From positions 43,604,251 to 43,668,250 of the forward strand of contig OX246745.1 in assembly GCA_945910005.1 (NCBI GenBank): 64,000 bases of DNA. Reading direction: 5' to 3'. The DNA comes from Isoperla grammatica. Lineage: Eukaryota > Arthropoda > Insecta > Plecoptera > Perlodidae. This document shows, one piece after another, positions 1 through 9,913 of this stretch (its first letter is position 1; each line of letters begins with the position of its first letter). The notes beneath the pieces are model-generated. The model did no database searches, had not been told where the DNA came from, and saw only the letters and a program-made list of their open reading frames with translations. The translations under genes were made by a program, and so were the position numbers.

Positions 1-459
1 CTTCTCCATTAGTAGTTTTCGCCTGATACTATCCGACTGTAGACCACAGACCAACCGATCTCGAAGCGCTTGATCAAGGGAATCATTGAACTCACAGTGT
101 TCAGACAACTGCTTGATGGTCACGATGAAATTACCTATTGAATCACCCTCCTTTTGTTTACAACAATGAAAGTGATAACGCTCTGAGATTACGAGACGTT
201 TCGGGGCGAAATGTTGCTTCAGAATTGTAGTAATGTCCGTAAAACTTACTTCGGACGGCTTTCTAGGCATTAACACATTTTTCAGGGTTGCGTATGTAGT
301 TGCGACACACAGTGTTATAAACATCGGCACTTTGATCTTGTCGGCAACTATATCATTCAGCACGAAAAATTGTTCTAGACGCTCTAAATACGACACAATA
401 TCCTCCTTTTCTAATGAAAAAGCTTCCATGGACTTGACAATCGGTGACTTTTTATCCAT
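1..459 (-). CDS. Ty3/gypsy-type Gag, N-terminal part (runs off the window)
   Basis: The minus strand is open from an ATG at 459 to the window edge, 153 codons with no stop. The protein starts MDKKSPIVKSMEAF and has the helical, hydrophobic/charged layout of retrotransposon Gag proteins, including a segment SERYHFHCCKQKEGDSI followed by VTIKQLSEHCEF, which matches the usual Gag pattern of a Tyr/Phe-x-F core, then a multi-domain linker. It lies directly behind a tRNA-like primer-binding site (471-481) and an LTR (485-678), the expected order LTR-PBS-gag. Gag would form the particle that packages element RNA. Protease, RT and integrase should lie left of the window. The assignment to Ty3/gypsy rests on layout and Gag style, not on a pol domain. 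Confidence 0.7.
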   Translation of the reverse strand, partial: MDKKSPIVKSMEAFSLEKEDIVSYLERLEQFFVLNDIVADKIKVPMFITLCVATTYATLKNVLMPRKPSEVSFTDITTILKQHFAPKRLVISERYHFHCCKQKEGDSIGNFIVTIKQLSEHCEFNDSLDQALRDRLVCGLQSDSIRRKLLMEK

Positions 460-470
460 GGTGATCCCAT

Positions 471-481
471 CCTAGTCGCCA
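471..481 (-). other. Primer-binding site, tRNA-Ser-like
   Basis: The minus strand reads TGGCGACTAGG three bases after the end of the LTR. It starts with TGG, the complement of the tRNA CCA tail, and matches the complement of the 3' end of tRNA-Ser(GCU) (TGGCGACGAGG) with one mismatch. The match to tRNA-Ser is from memory of tRNA ends. Confidence 0.6.
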
Positions 482-484
482 ATA

Positions 485-678
485 TGTGGTGTACCCTATC
501 AGGATACGGGACACGTCCAATAATAACCAGTCAAATGTAGGTAGGCAAGAGTAGACGTTTATTGTGATCCTACCCCGACAGCTTCAGCCGAACGACTCCG
601 AGCTGCTATCATGCAACTTACTACCAGAGATACAGTAGGGGTAGGAGGGGGAAGGCGTGGTCACATGACGACACCACA
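485..678 (-). repeat. 5' LTR of the truncated gypsy element
   Basis: The 194-bp segment begins TGTGGTGT and ends ACACCACA, a perfect 8-bp terminal inverted repeat with TG...CA ends. On the minus strand it contains AATAAA (near 556), a polyadenylation signal expected in an LTR. The partner LTR is outside the window, so the target-site duplication cannot be tested. Confidence 0.75.
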
Positions 679-1008
679 TCATGTATTGGCGGTCTGTTAC
701 CCTTTCTGTTTCCCTTTCCCTCCAATATTTACCTAATATTACAAATCAGTAATAAAAAAATAATAAAGAATTGTACTTTACTGCCAAATTACTTTTTTTG
801 CTCCCGCCTGGAACACACGCAGCCCGCCGAGGGTGTTGCAACATTGGTTACAATTAATCGCTTTTACTTTATCTTTTTGTCGTTCGAGGAGTCGACTCCT
901 ACCCGACTCCTAAGGCTCAGGAGCCGACTCCAATATTTACTACCCGATGTCATCACTAATTGATATATTGTACTCTAATGCTAAATGTGGAAAGTCCCTT
1001 AGCTTGGA

Positions 1009-1010
<2 letters not shown>
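679..1010. other. Intergenic or intronic stretch, no gene seen
   Basis: AT-rich sequence with no supported coding frame. It holds a short palindromic cluster around 886-930 (GGAGTCGACTCC, then GACTCCTAAGGCTCAGGAGC), perhaps the end of an old DNA transposon. Confidence 0.4.
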
Positions 1011-1065
<55 letters not shown>

Positions 1066-1081
1066 TAATAATAATAATAAC

Positions 1082-1122
<41 letters not shown>

Positions 1123-1159
1123 TAATAATAATAATAATAATAATGTTAATAGTAATAAA

Positions 1160-1228
<69 letters not shown>
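1011..1228 (+). repeat. (AAT)n microsatellite
   Basis: About 218 bp of nearly uninterrupted AAT/ATA/TAA triplets with a few substitutions (AAC, GAT, GTT). The long poly-Asn, poly-Ile and poly-Leu frames across it are products of the triplet repeat, not genes. Confidence 0.97.
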
Positions 1229-1229
<1 letters not shown>

Positions 1230-1351
1230 TGGGTTTTGGAACAGTTTGGCTTCAATTTGTTAGCATGAACCATGCTTCTTCCAGTTTATACATCAACTCA
1301 GACTCTGTGTTGTAACTATAACAAAAATGTATTATTTTATGTTTACAATAG

Positions 1352-1533
1352 GGGATATCACCTCAAATCACGTTTTCTAGTCTTCAAGCAATCTATTGGA
1401 AGAAACAGATGATCTTGGATCGATTTGCTTCTAAGATTTCATCATCAGTTAACAATTGGACCATGATTAATGATGTCATGAGATACGATTTAGTGGCAAA
1501 CCCCACTCATGATAGGACTGCACACATTACTTG
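1352..1533 (+). CDS. Internal exon of an unrecognised conserved host gene (exon A)
   Basis: A 182-bp open segment sits between an acceptor (TTTACAATAG) and a donor (TTG|GTGAGAA). Its translation begins GISPQITFSSLQAIYWKK and ends NPTHDRTAHIT, an ordinary globular composition unlike the surrounding repeats. It ends in phase 2 (ACT TG), and the exon at 8525 supplies the one base needed to continue the frame. I cannot name the protein. The case for a real exon is the paired splice sites, the matching phase, the complex composition, and that the 6-kb retrotransposon sits wholly within the intron. The start of the gene lies left of the window. Confidence 0.6.
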
Positions 1534-1962
1534 GTGAGAATTTAGTCATGATTTCTGTACCGAAAGAATTCTTCTGTTTTTAATTTTCATTCTTCTAAAT
1601 TATAAAATAAAATATTCTAAAACATTGCTTTGGATAAGAATTGAAAAGCATAATGTTTAGGTTGTAAGTTTCTTGTAGGTCAAGTATAAATGTTCTAGTA
1701 GGCCTATTGTTAATACTTAATACTTACTTACTGTAATTGCTAAATTATATACATGTAGCCTATTATTTAATTGTATTAGCACTTATATAAGTAAATGAAG
1801 TAAGTTGTTTCACAAATCACTGACTTTATTTCATGCAGTTAGTTTTCAGGCGTAAAAGGAGATTTTACTGCCCATAATTGTATTTTATAATCAATTATTA
1901 TAACATTGTTGGTTTAGTATTAATTAGTAGCCTATTAAATGATTGATAATATTGATTGCTGT
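1534..1962 (+). other. Intron of the unrecognised gene, left of the retrotransposon
   Basis: AT-rich intronic sequence from the donor of exon A to the retrotransposon target-site duplication. No coding frame is seen. Confidence 0.5.
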
Positions 1963-1976
1963 ATTATAGTTTTATG

Positions 1977-4004
1977 GACCCGGAGAGCTTACCCCGGGAC
2001 ACCGTGCCATGGGCCCGGAGAGCTTACCCCGGGACACCGTGCCATAGGCCCGGAGAGCTTACCCCGGGACACCGTGCCATGGGCCCGGAGAGCTTACCCC
2101 GGGACACCGTGCCATGGGCCCGGAGAGCTTACCCCGGGACACCGTGCCATGGGCCCGGAGAGCTTACCCCGGGACACCGTGCCATGGGCCCGGAGAGCTT
2201 ACCCCGGGACACCGTGCCATGGGCCCGTAGAGCTTACCCCGGGACACCGTGCCATGGGCCCGTAGAGCTTACCCCGGGACACCGTGCCATGGGCCCGGAG
2301 AGCTTACCCCGGGACACCGTGCCATAGGCCCGGAGAGCTTACCCCGGGACACCGTGCCATGGGCCCGGACAGCTTACCCCGGGACACCGTGCCATGGGCC
2401 CGGAGAGCTTACCCCGGGACACCGTGCCATGGGCCCGGAGAGCTTACCCCGGGACACCGTGCCATGGGCCCGGAGAGCTTACCCCGGGACACCGTGCCAT
2501 GGGCCCGTAGAGCTTACCCCGGGACACCGTGCCATGGGCCCGTAGAGCTTACCCCGGGACACCGTGCCATGGGCCCGGAGAGCTTACCCCGGGACACCGT
2601 GCCATGGGCCCGGAGAGCTTACCCCGGGACACCGTGCCATGGGCCCGTAGAGCTTACCCCGGGACACCGTGCCATGGGCCCGGAGAGCTTACCCCGGGAC
2701 ACCGTGCCATGGGCCCGGAGAGCTTACCCCGGGACACCGTGCCATGGGCCCGTAGAGCTTACCCCGGGACACCGTGCCATGGGCCCGTAGAGCTTACCCC
2801 GGGACACCGTGCCATGAGCCCGGAGAGCTTACCCCGGGACACCGTGCCATGGGCCCGTAGAGCTTACCCCGGGACACTGTGCCATGGGCCCGGAGAGCTT
2901 ACCCCGGGACACCGTGCCATGGGCCCGGAGAGCTTACCCCGGGACACCGTGCCATGGGCCCGGAGAGCTTACCCCGGGACACCGTGCCATGGGCCCGGAG
3001 AGCTTACCCCGGGACACCGTGCCATGGGCCCGTAGAGCTTACCCCGGGACACCGTGCCATGGGCCCGGAGAGCTTACCCCGGGACACCGTGCCATGGGCC
3101 CGGAGAGCTTACCCCGGGACACCGTGCCATGGGCCCGTAGAGCTTACCCCGGGACACCGTGCCATGGGCCCGGAGAGCTTACCCCGGGACACCGTGCCAT
3201 GGGCCCGAAGAGCTTACCCCGGGACACCGTGCCATGGGCCCGGAGAGCTTACCCCGGGACACCGTGCCATGGGCCCGTAGAGCTTACCCCGGGACACCGT
3301 GCCATGGGCCCGTAGAGCTTACCCCGGGACACCGTGCCATGGGCCCGGAGAGCTTACCCCGGGACACCGTGCCATGGGCCCGGAGAGCTTACCCCGGGAC
3401 ACCGTGCCATGGGCCCGGAGAGCTTACCCCGGGACACCGTGCCATGGGCCCGGAGAGCTTACCCCGGGACACCGTGCCATGGGCCCGGAGAGCTTACCCC
3501 GGGACACCGTGCCATGGGCCCGTAGAGCTTACCCCGGGACACCGTGCCATGGGCCCGGAGAGCTTACCCCGGGACACCGTGCCATGGGCCCGGAGAGCTT
3601 ACCCCGGGACACCGTGCCATGGGCCCGTAGAGCTTACCCCGGGACACCGTGCCATGGGCCCGTAGAGCTTACCCCGGGACACCGTGCCATGAGCCCGGAG
3701 AGCTTACCCCGGGACACCGTGCCATGGGCCCGTAGAGCTTACCCCGGGACACTGTGCCATGGGCCCGGAGAGCTTACCCCGGGACACCGTGCCATGGGCC
3801 CGGAGAGCTTACCCCGGGACACCGTGCCATGGGCCCGGAGAGCTTACCCCGGGACACCGTGCCATGGGCCCGGAGAGCTTACCCCGGGACACCGTGCCAT
3901 GGGCCCGTAGAGCTTACCCCGGGACACCGTGCCATGGGCCCGGAGAGCTTACCCCGGGACACCGTGCCATGGGCCCGGAGAGCTTACCCCGGGACACCGT
4001 GCCA
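1977..4004 (+). repeat. 35-bp GC-rich monomer array (about 58 copies)
   Basis: Unit CGGAGAGCTTACCCCGGGAC followed by ACCGTGCCATGGGCC, repeated head to tail with few variants: GGAG/GTAG, CCATAGG, CATGAGC, ACACTGT. Each unit carries CCCGGG and a GCCATGG box. The variants CATGAGC (2814 and 3689) and ACACTGT (2875 and 3750) recur 875 bp apart, so a block of exactly 25 units has been duplicated. The array ends at the junction with unique 5' sequence of the retrotransposon (AACGATCAAACG). Confidence 0.97.
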
Positions 4005-4108
4005 AACGATCAAACGACGTTTATTATTGTTCTCTTGCAAGAGTTTGGTACGTTGTGGGTGAAGAAGTCGCACGTCCGGTCTACTACAACGACCTACAAG
4101 TCAGGACC

Positions 4109-7100
4109 ATGTACCCCCCGGACTGGTGGCAGGAGGCCCCAGAGCCAAGACGACTATCACAAACGCCACTGGCTATCATCATGGTGCTTGACGCCCATAG
4201 AGGCAAACGAGATGCTACCGCTGTAGGCCAGGCAGGCGAACCTCATTCTTTGAGATGCAACCCTGTGCCCAGCAGCCGCCCTAAAATTCTTTACTGGAAT
4301 GCTGGAGGCATATCCAAGACAAAATTTGCTGAGTTCCTTATATCAATTGACAAAGAAAAGACTGACATCTACTGCATTTCAGAAGCAGGACAACTTGCCC
4401 AGACAGGACATCAAGGCTTAAAAGACCTAAAGGCACCTGGCTATACGCTCCACGTGCTAGAAGCGAAACGCCCCAAGAAGAAAATTGCTTGCGGCCTGAT
4501 TATTGGCGTTAAAAGCAGCCTTGTGTCCAATTTTAAGGTGGTCCACATGATGGGGGAGCAGACAGATTTGATCGAGGTTGCCTGGATCGAGGTTTAGATG
4601 GAAGGCAAGAAGACTACAATCTACATGATTTACAACCCGCCCAATAATATACCTGAGGCGCTCGAGACCCTGCTCATCACCCACAACACAATCATCCTCG
4701 GAGACTTCAATGCGCCAAACAAAGTTTGGAACTACACCAGCACAACCAAAGTCGGACAACTGGTTGAGGAGTTCACGGCCGCCAACTCGCTACTATTGCT
4801 CGACCCTGAGGATGACCCGTGGACCAACCTGACTACCAATGGAATCAAGTCGCGTCCAGACTTGGCCTTCCTGCATCAGAATCTTGTACACCAGTACGTA
4901 CAGGAAAACCTTGACTGCCCCTCCGGACTTGGCCATAAGATTCTTAAGCTATCCCCAACCAACCAGAGACACCAGAGGCCTCTGCCTCTCCTCAAATGGA
5001 ACTTGAAGAAAGCTAAATGGGCCATTTTCACAAACGACCTGGAAATGCTATCAGAGCAAACCAAAATGACTGGCAACACAAATGAGGATTTGAAACTGCT
5101 GGTCAATAATCTTCTAGAGACAGCTAAGAAAAACATCCCAAGAGGCACGGTGAAAGACTTCAAAGTCTTCTGGAATGATGACCTGGAGGCATTGCGACAA
5201 ACAAGAAACAGATGCCGAAAAGACGCCGAAACACAACAATCAGATGAAACAAGAGAAAAGCTTAACGAGGCACAAAAGCAGCTCACAACAGCAATTGAAG
5301 AGGCCAAGCATAAAGAATACACAGAATACCTACAGAGCATTGACTACACAGAGGATGCGATCAAAGCTCACCATTTCTTCTCTCGAATCTGTGGAAAGTG
5401 GTCTCAGACGGACGACCGGAATGCTCCACTTCTGCTGAACAACAAAGAAGCAACCTCGATTAAGCAAAAGGCTGAGTTTTTCTGCCGACATTTTCACTCT
5501 GTCAGCACCCGTGTTGGAAAAAAGAAGTTCCTGGTAGAGAAGCCCAGATACGAAGAGTTAGATGATCCCTACAACAGACTTTTCAGCGACGAAGAGCTAC
5601 ATCTAGCAATCTATGTGCTGGACAAGAGAAAGGCTCCTGGAGAGGATGGAATACATGCTGAGTTTCTTCAGCACTCAGGCCCACTCTTCAGGAAACAGTT
5701 CCTTTCCCTCATAAACAAATCATGGATAGGCCAAGTGCCTCAGAACTGGAAGATGGGAGTCATCACACCCATCCTGATAAAGGACAAGGACGCAAATCAA
5801 ACGAGCAGTTATCGTCCAATCGCCCTCACGAGCGCACTTGCCAAAACAGCAGAACGTATGGTAAACCAACGACTGGAAACTTACCTGGAAGAAAACAACA
5901 TCATCAGTGCAGATCAGGCTGGCTACAGGAAGAATAGATCGACAGTGGATCAGGTGGCATACATCGCGCAACATGCAAAGGAAGGCTTTACCAGACAAGA
6001 GACCACAGTGGCCGTGACCATCGATTTGTCTGCAGCTTTCGACGTCACTGATCGAACCCACGCCATAAAAGAGATGCAGAAAAATAAAATACCGAACAAC
6101 CTCATCAAGTGGCTGCACGACTTCATCAATCATAGAAGAATAAAAGTAGCCTACAAGGGTGTGAAAAGCGGCACAAGATACATTTCTGCCGGCGTGGCAC
6201 AAGGCACTATCACCGCCCCAACCATATTTAAAATTGCAGTTAATGGAGGAATTAAGCTGGTCAAAATCCTGCCAGGAATCTACGTTAAGGTCTACGCTGA
6301 CGATTTCTTCATCTATGTCACAGGCAGGAACATCGGCGGCCTGCAGATAATGCTCTCCTCCGCATTAAGCATGTTGGCTGGATGGCTTGAGTCGGGTGGC
6401 TTCAAGGTAAACCCCAACAAGTCATGTTACATGGTCTTTACTTTTAAACACGAAGACCCCACTCTCGAGCTGTACATAAGTGGACAGCAGCTGAAAAAAG
6501 AGGAACACGTTACCTACCTCGGAGCCATCCTTGACAAGAAGCTCACCGGCAAGGCCCATTTCGAGAAAGCTGCTGAGAAGACCAAAAAGAGGCTGCGCTT
6601 GATGCAACGTGCAGCCAGAGTGTCCTGGGGAGCCAGGATTGACACACTGGTTCTTACCTACAAGACCTATGTGCGCCCGGTCCTTGAGTATGGAGCAGAA
6701 GTTTTTATCACCTCGGCGCAGAACAATCTCGATATACTTAGCAAAATCCAGAATCAGGCCCTTCGACTCGCCAGCGGTGCAGTAAAGACAACACCAGTGG
6801 CGGCAATCGAAGCATACTGCAAAGTAGAGCCCCTACTACAGAGATTAGAGCAGAAAGCCATTATACTGCATGAGAAACTGGCCAGGATTGATCCAACATG
6901 GCTTGCCTTCCCAATGGCAAGTGCAGCAGGACACATAAATTTTGCCCAAAAAACAACACTCCTGAAAATGGAGCACTTGTCGGACCTGCTACGCCATCCT
7001 CGACAAAAGCTTACCACCCTAGATGTCAACTGCCTGCCAAATTCTACCATCAAAATCGAATTCAATCTTCAAGTGGAAGGTGTGGGCAAAAGGGAAGAAA

Positions 7101-7976
7101 AAAGCCAGACTGAGCTGAAAGTGCTTACTGAGGCACACCTGAAGAAGCACTACCCTAAATCCGAATGGATACATGTCTTCACGGACGGCTCCCAAGACAG
7201 CACGAGAAGGAATACTGGCTTCGGCTTCCACTGCATCTTCTTTGAAGAGGCCCACCCTATGGCACCAGGCTCGAGCATTTTTGATGCCGAAATAAGAGCC
7301 ATTTCAAGAGCAGCAGAAAAAATCGTAGAAACGCCAACATTTCCACTCAGGAAAACAAAATTTGTTATCATCTCAGACAGCAAGACCGCCATCAAGAACA
7401 TCTGTCACATAGAAAAATGTGAAGAAGCCTCCCTGTCACTTCAAAAAAGTCTAATCAGGAATGTGATGCATGGCAAAGTGCTAAAAAGTAAACATCCAAT
7501 GGGTGCCAAGCCACTGTAAAATCCTGGGCAACGAAAAAGCCGACGCACTAGCCAAATTGGGCTCGAAGAAGTCGGCACCCGACACGGCGAGTATCTCCTT
7601 CAACTCTGCCAAAAACCTTGCTGAGGAGGGCCTCAAGACATCATATGAAAGACTTCAAGAGTCCAAGACGAACCACAAACTGTGGCGAGACGAGGTGCTC
7701 AAAGGGCCGGACAAATCACGGACAAGAAAGGTGGCAACAGCGCAGTTCCGGCTGGCCACAGGACACGATGTCCTGCAGCACCACTTGAGTCGATCTCGAT
7801 TTCAAATAACAAAGGAACCAGCAAGTTGCAAATTATGTACATCGGGTTTTCAGGACAGAGCACATCTCCTCAGCTGTGCCGCACTTAAATCTGACATTGA
7901 CGCCCTGCCAAATAACCTGAGCGGGCCAGAGAAGGAAGCACATATTTATTGGATAGCTAGGAAGAAAAATGATTGA
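4109..7976 (+). pseudogene. ORF2-like polyprotein: APE endonuclease, reverse transcriptase, RNase H (broken)
   Basis: Endonuclease domain: ILYWNAGGISKTKFAEF at the start, ISEAG, and the catalytic segment GDFNAPNKVWNY near 4700, ending with SRPDLAF and the SGLGHK block. RT domain: KRKAPGEDGIHAEFL, SSYRPIALTS, DQAGYRKNRSTVDQ, VTIDLSAAFD, AGVAQGTITAP and the catalytic YADD at about 6294. RNase H: HVFTDGSQDS (7170), ISDSKTAI (7370), then PSHCKILGNEKADAL. A TAG at 4595-4597 interrupts the endonuclease in frame, and a one-base shift in an A-run near 7485 separates the last RNase H motif and the C-terminal Cys/His segment (7503-7976). The start is uncertain: the frame is open upstream into the monomers. 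ATG 4109 is the first outside them. Related RNase H-bearing families are the I, LOA and R1 clades; I cannot decide among these. Confidence 0.85.
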
Positions 7977-8019
7977 AAAATGAAACTTTTGGCATAGGAT
8001 AAAAAAAAAAAATTATAGT

Positions 8020-8524
8020 CTGTAATTTATTTAGAGAATAATTAATGTCCCGGTGAGACTTATGTTTCTTACCAGCAATGTTTAATATTCAAGACAGTAA
8101 ATCTGCATTGGGGACTCACGAGATATTTGAAATGTATTGAGAGGGAAAGAATTATAGGAACCAACAGCTCACCTTAAAGAAGATCGGTAGCCGTGTTGAG
8201 ATGGAGATTACATATATTTACAATAATTACATTTAGACGGAACGTTTCGGCTTACACAGCCTTGATCACCCGTCGGTGTAGAGAGACTAACTAAATTTAA
8301 AAAGTACATGAATATATATATATACAAGGCGCTGTTGGTGGTGGAGGGGAGAGTTAGCCAGGTAAGGTAAGGTAGTTCTCTGTATATCCTCCAGAGCCCC
8401 AAGGCTAGCGCAGGTTGAGATTGGGAGGCATACGGGGGAAATAAAAGAGGTGAATATTGAGTTGACTTGCTCGCTGCTGGTTGTGTACAATTGTATTTGT
8501 TCTAGATAGTTAATTTACCAGTAG
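8020..8524 (+). other. Intron of the unrecognised gene, right of the retrotransposon
   Basis: AT-rich sequence from the second target-site duplication to the acceptor of exon B. It has a short TATATA run near 8312. No coding frame is supported. Confidence 0.5.
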
Positions 8525-8669
8525 GCCTATGTTTGTTAGGAGAATCAACCAACTAGATGCTACTCGGCCCATACGTCAGCTGTTCAAACGGCCAAACTTC
8601 ATTCCTCCGTGGGTCAACATAGAGCGCTTTGTCTTGATTGATGAACACAATTCAACGGGATATGATATG
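8525..8669 (+). CDS. Internal exon of the unrecognised host gene (exon B)
   Basis: A 145-bp open exon between an acceptor (TTACCAGTAG) and a donor (GATATG|GTGAGA). It begins with one base that completes the split codon of exon A (giving Trp), then reads PMFVRRINQLDATRPIRQLF and continues with FIPPWVNIERFVLIDEHN and STGYDM, ending in phase 0. The Arg/Pro/aromatic content and even base composition look like a conserved protein. The acceptor is CAGTAG, so a site three bases earlier (8522) would add one codon. Further exons were not recognised downstream. Function unknown. Confidence 0.6.
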
Positions 8670-9436
8670 GTGAGACCAAACTTTTATATACTCCTGATCA
8701 AGTATTACAGTTAAGCTTTATTAATCGTGCCTTGGGTTGACCCAAATCATGGAAAAGCTCAGATTAGATACCACACCAGTAATAGTTATTATTTATTGTG
8801 TTATTTGAAATTGAAACAGTACAGATTTCTGCTGGGAATGTATCTTTTATTGCCAGTTATACAATTTTCTATGATTGATAAGCAATAAGGGAACAAAAAT
8901 ATTGTAACAATTAAGTACGTAAATTAAACATTTACCAATAGAGTGAAAGTCAATTCAATGGCTACGAATGCAATATAAATACGAATGCAAAAAAAAATCC
9001 ATTTTAAAGTTGATGTCAAGTGTTTTCTTACAACTCCTATTAGAATAAGTCATCTTGTCTTCATAAGTTTTAATTCTAGTATCAACTACCTGCTTCTAAG
9101 CCTGCCTTGAAAATATAAATACAGTACCGTATATATAGGCCTACTTCCGCTGTCAAAAAGTAGGCATACATGTTTTCTCTTGTTATGCAAGTGAATTAAG
9201 TTCCTTCTTGAGTCCCAGCTGGTTCCGTGTGTCGTCTGTTTCTCTTTCAGCCGACAACTGAAAGCTTTAGTGTGTTTCTTATGCAAACCTCTGGGGAGAG
9301 GCGCATTGTTTTGCAACCGATACATTCTTGTCAAGGCAAGTGTCCCAAGATCTCCGTGCATATGAAAACGTCGTATTTGCGTAAGTACTCCTTTGGAAAT
9401 GTGCAAATATTTGTTGTGAGCTCTTTACTACATTAA
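8670..9436. other. No gene recognised
   Basis: AT-rich sequence downstream of exon B, presumably its next intron. Small open frames around 9086-9436 on both strands have no recognisable motif. Confidence 0.35.
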
Positions 9437-9584
9437 AGGCCAGTCTTACAATCTCCTAATAACAAGGTTATTTGTAGCAATTAAGCTGTTTGGAGGACTT
9501 CAAGGGGTTTTGATTTGTGGTTACCATGGAGACAACAAGCTATTCGACGAATAAGTTGTTATTGGGACATTGTAAGACTGGAAC
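9437..9584. mobile_element. 148-bp MITE, Harbinger-like
   Basis: Imperfect terminal inverted repeats: left AGGCCAGTCTTACAATCTCC, right end complement GTTCCAGTCTTACAATGTCC, followed inward by AATAAC on both sides. Flanking TAA (9434-9436 and 9585-9587) fits the 3-bp TWA target duplication of PIF/Harbinger elements. No coding capacity. Confidence 0.65.
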
Positions 9585-9595
9585 TAAAGGTAATA

Positions 9596-9691
9596 GAAGT
9601 TAACCCACACAACTGTGGACCATACCAAATACCAATAGCTTTCAAGTTAACCCACACGACTGTGGACCATACCAAATACCAATAGTTCAGT
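9596..9691 (+). repeat. Two-copy tandem repeat, interrupted by the gypsy insertion
   Basis: A unit of roughly 55 bp beginning AGTTAACCCACAC and containing GACTGTGGACCATACCAAAT occurs twice. Sequence resuming right of the LTR element (TAACCCACATGAC at 13926) looks like the start of a third copy, so the LTR retrotransposon appears to have landed inside the repeat. Confidence 0.6.
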
Positions 9692-9696
9692 TAACC

Positions 9697-9889
9697 TGTT
9701 TTGTACTTACATTATTAATAATCACACACTATTAGGTTTGAAATACATTCTTTTATTTGGTATGATGATCACACCATGTTTCTCTAGAGGTGCGCCATTA
9801 CTCAGCATCTCGACCAGTAGCCCGACTCGTGTAGGTACTGAGTTGTGGGCGTGACTTTAACAAAGTCTCCTTTCATAGGATACATTACA
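9697..9889 (-). repeat. 3' LTR (minus-strand element)
   Basis: 193 bp, TGTTTTGTAC...ATTACA on the plus strand. It differs from the other LTR only near 9772 (CACACC versus CACTAC). Confidence 0.93.
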
Positions 9890-9905
9890 TCTCCTTTTTT
9901 TTTTA
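9890..9905 (-). other. Polypurine tract
   Basis: The minus strand reads a run of A followed by GGAG directly before the 3' LTR, the position and composition of a plus-strand priming tract. Confidence 0.7.
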
Positions 9906-9913
9906 ATTCACAT

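Larger units (their letters stand above)
1971..8011 (+). mobile_element. Non-LTR retrotransposon (endonuclease-RT-RNase H, Jockey/I group) with monomeric 5' region
   Basis: The element runs from just after ATTATAGT (1963-1970) to an A-rich tail ending just before a second ATTATAGT (8012-8019). The 8-bp direct repeat is read as the target-site duplication. It therefore includes the 35-bp monomer array, which acts as the 5' region, then an ORF encoding an APE-type endonuclease, RT and RNase H, then a short 3' UTR and an A tail. It sits sense to the host gene in its intron. The copy is dead: one in-frame stop, one frameshift. A related element lies at 45775-49615 on the minus strand. Confidence 0.85.

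Noticed and set aside
940..1315. Poly-Asn, poly-Ile and poly-Leu reading frames
   Set aside because: They are the three-frame translations of an (AAT)n microsatellite.
1939..4062. Overlapping proline/arginine-rich frames (RRAYPGTPCHGP type), or a CRISPR-like array
   Set aside because: The frames follow from a contiguous 35-bp repeat. There are no unique spacers, and the sequence is eukaryotic, so CRISPR does not apply.
7470..7520. Programmed frameshifting in RNase H of the two related retrotransposons
   Set aside because: The two copies need shifts in different directions and lack a canonical slippery heptamer in phase; random A-run indels are simpler. The coincidence is still listed as a finding.
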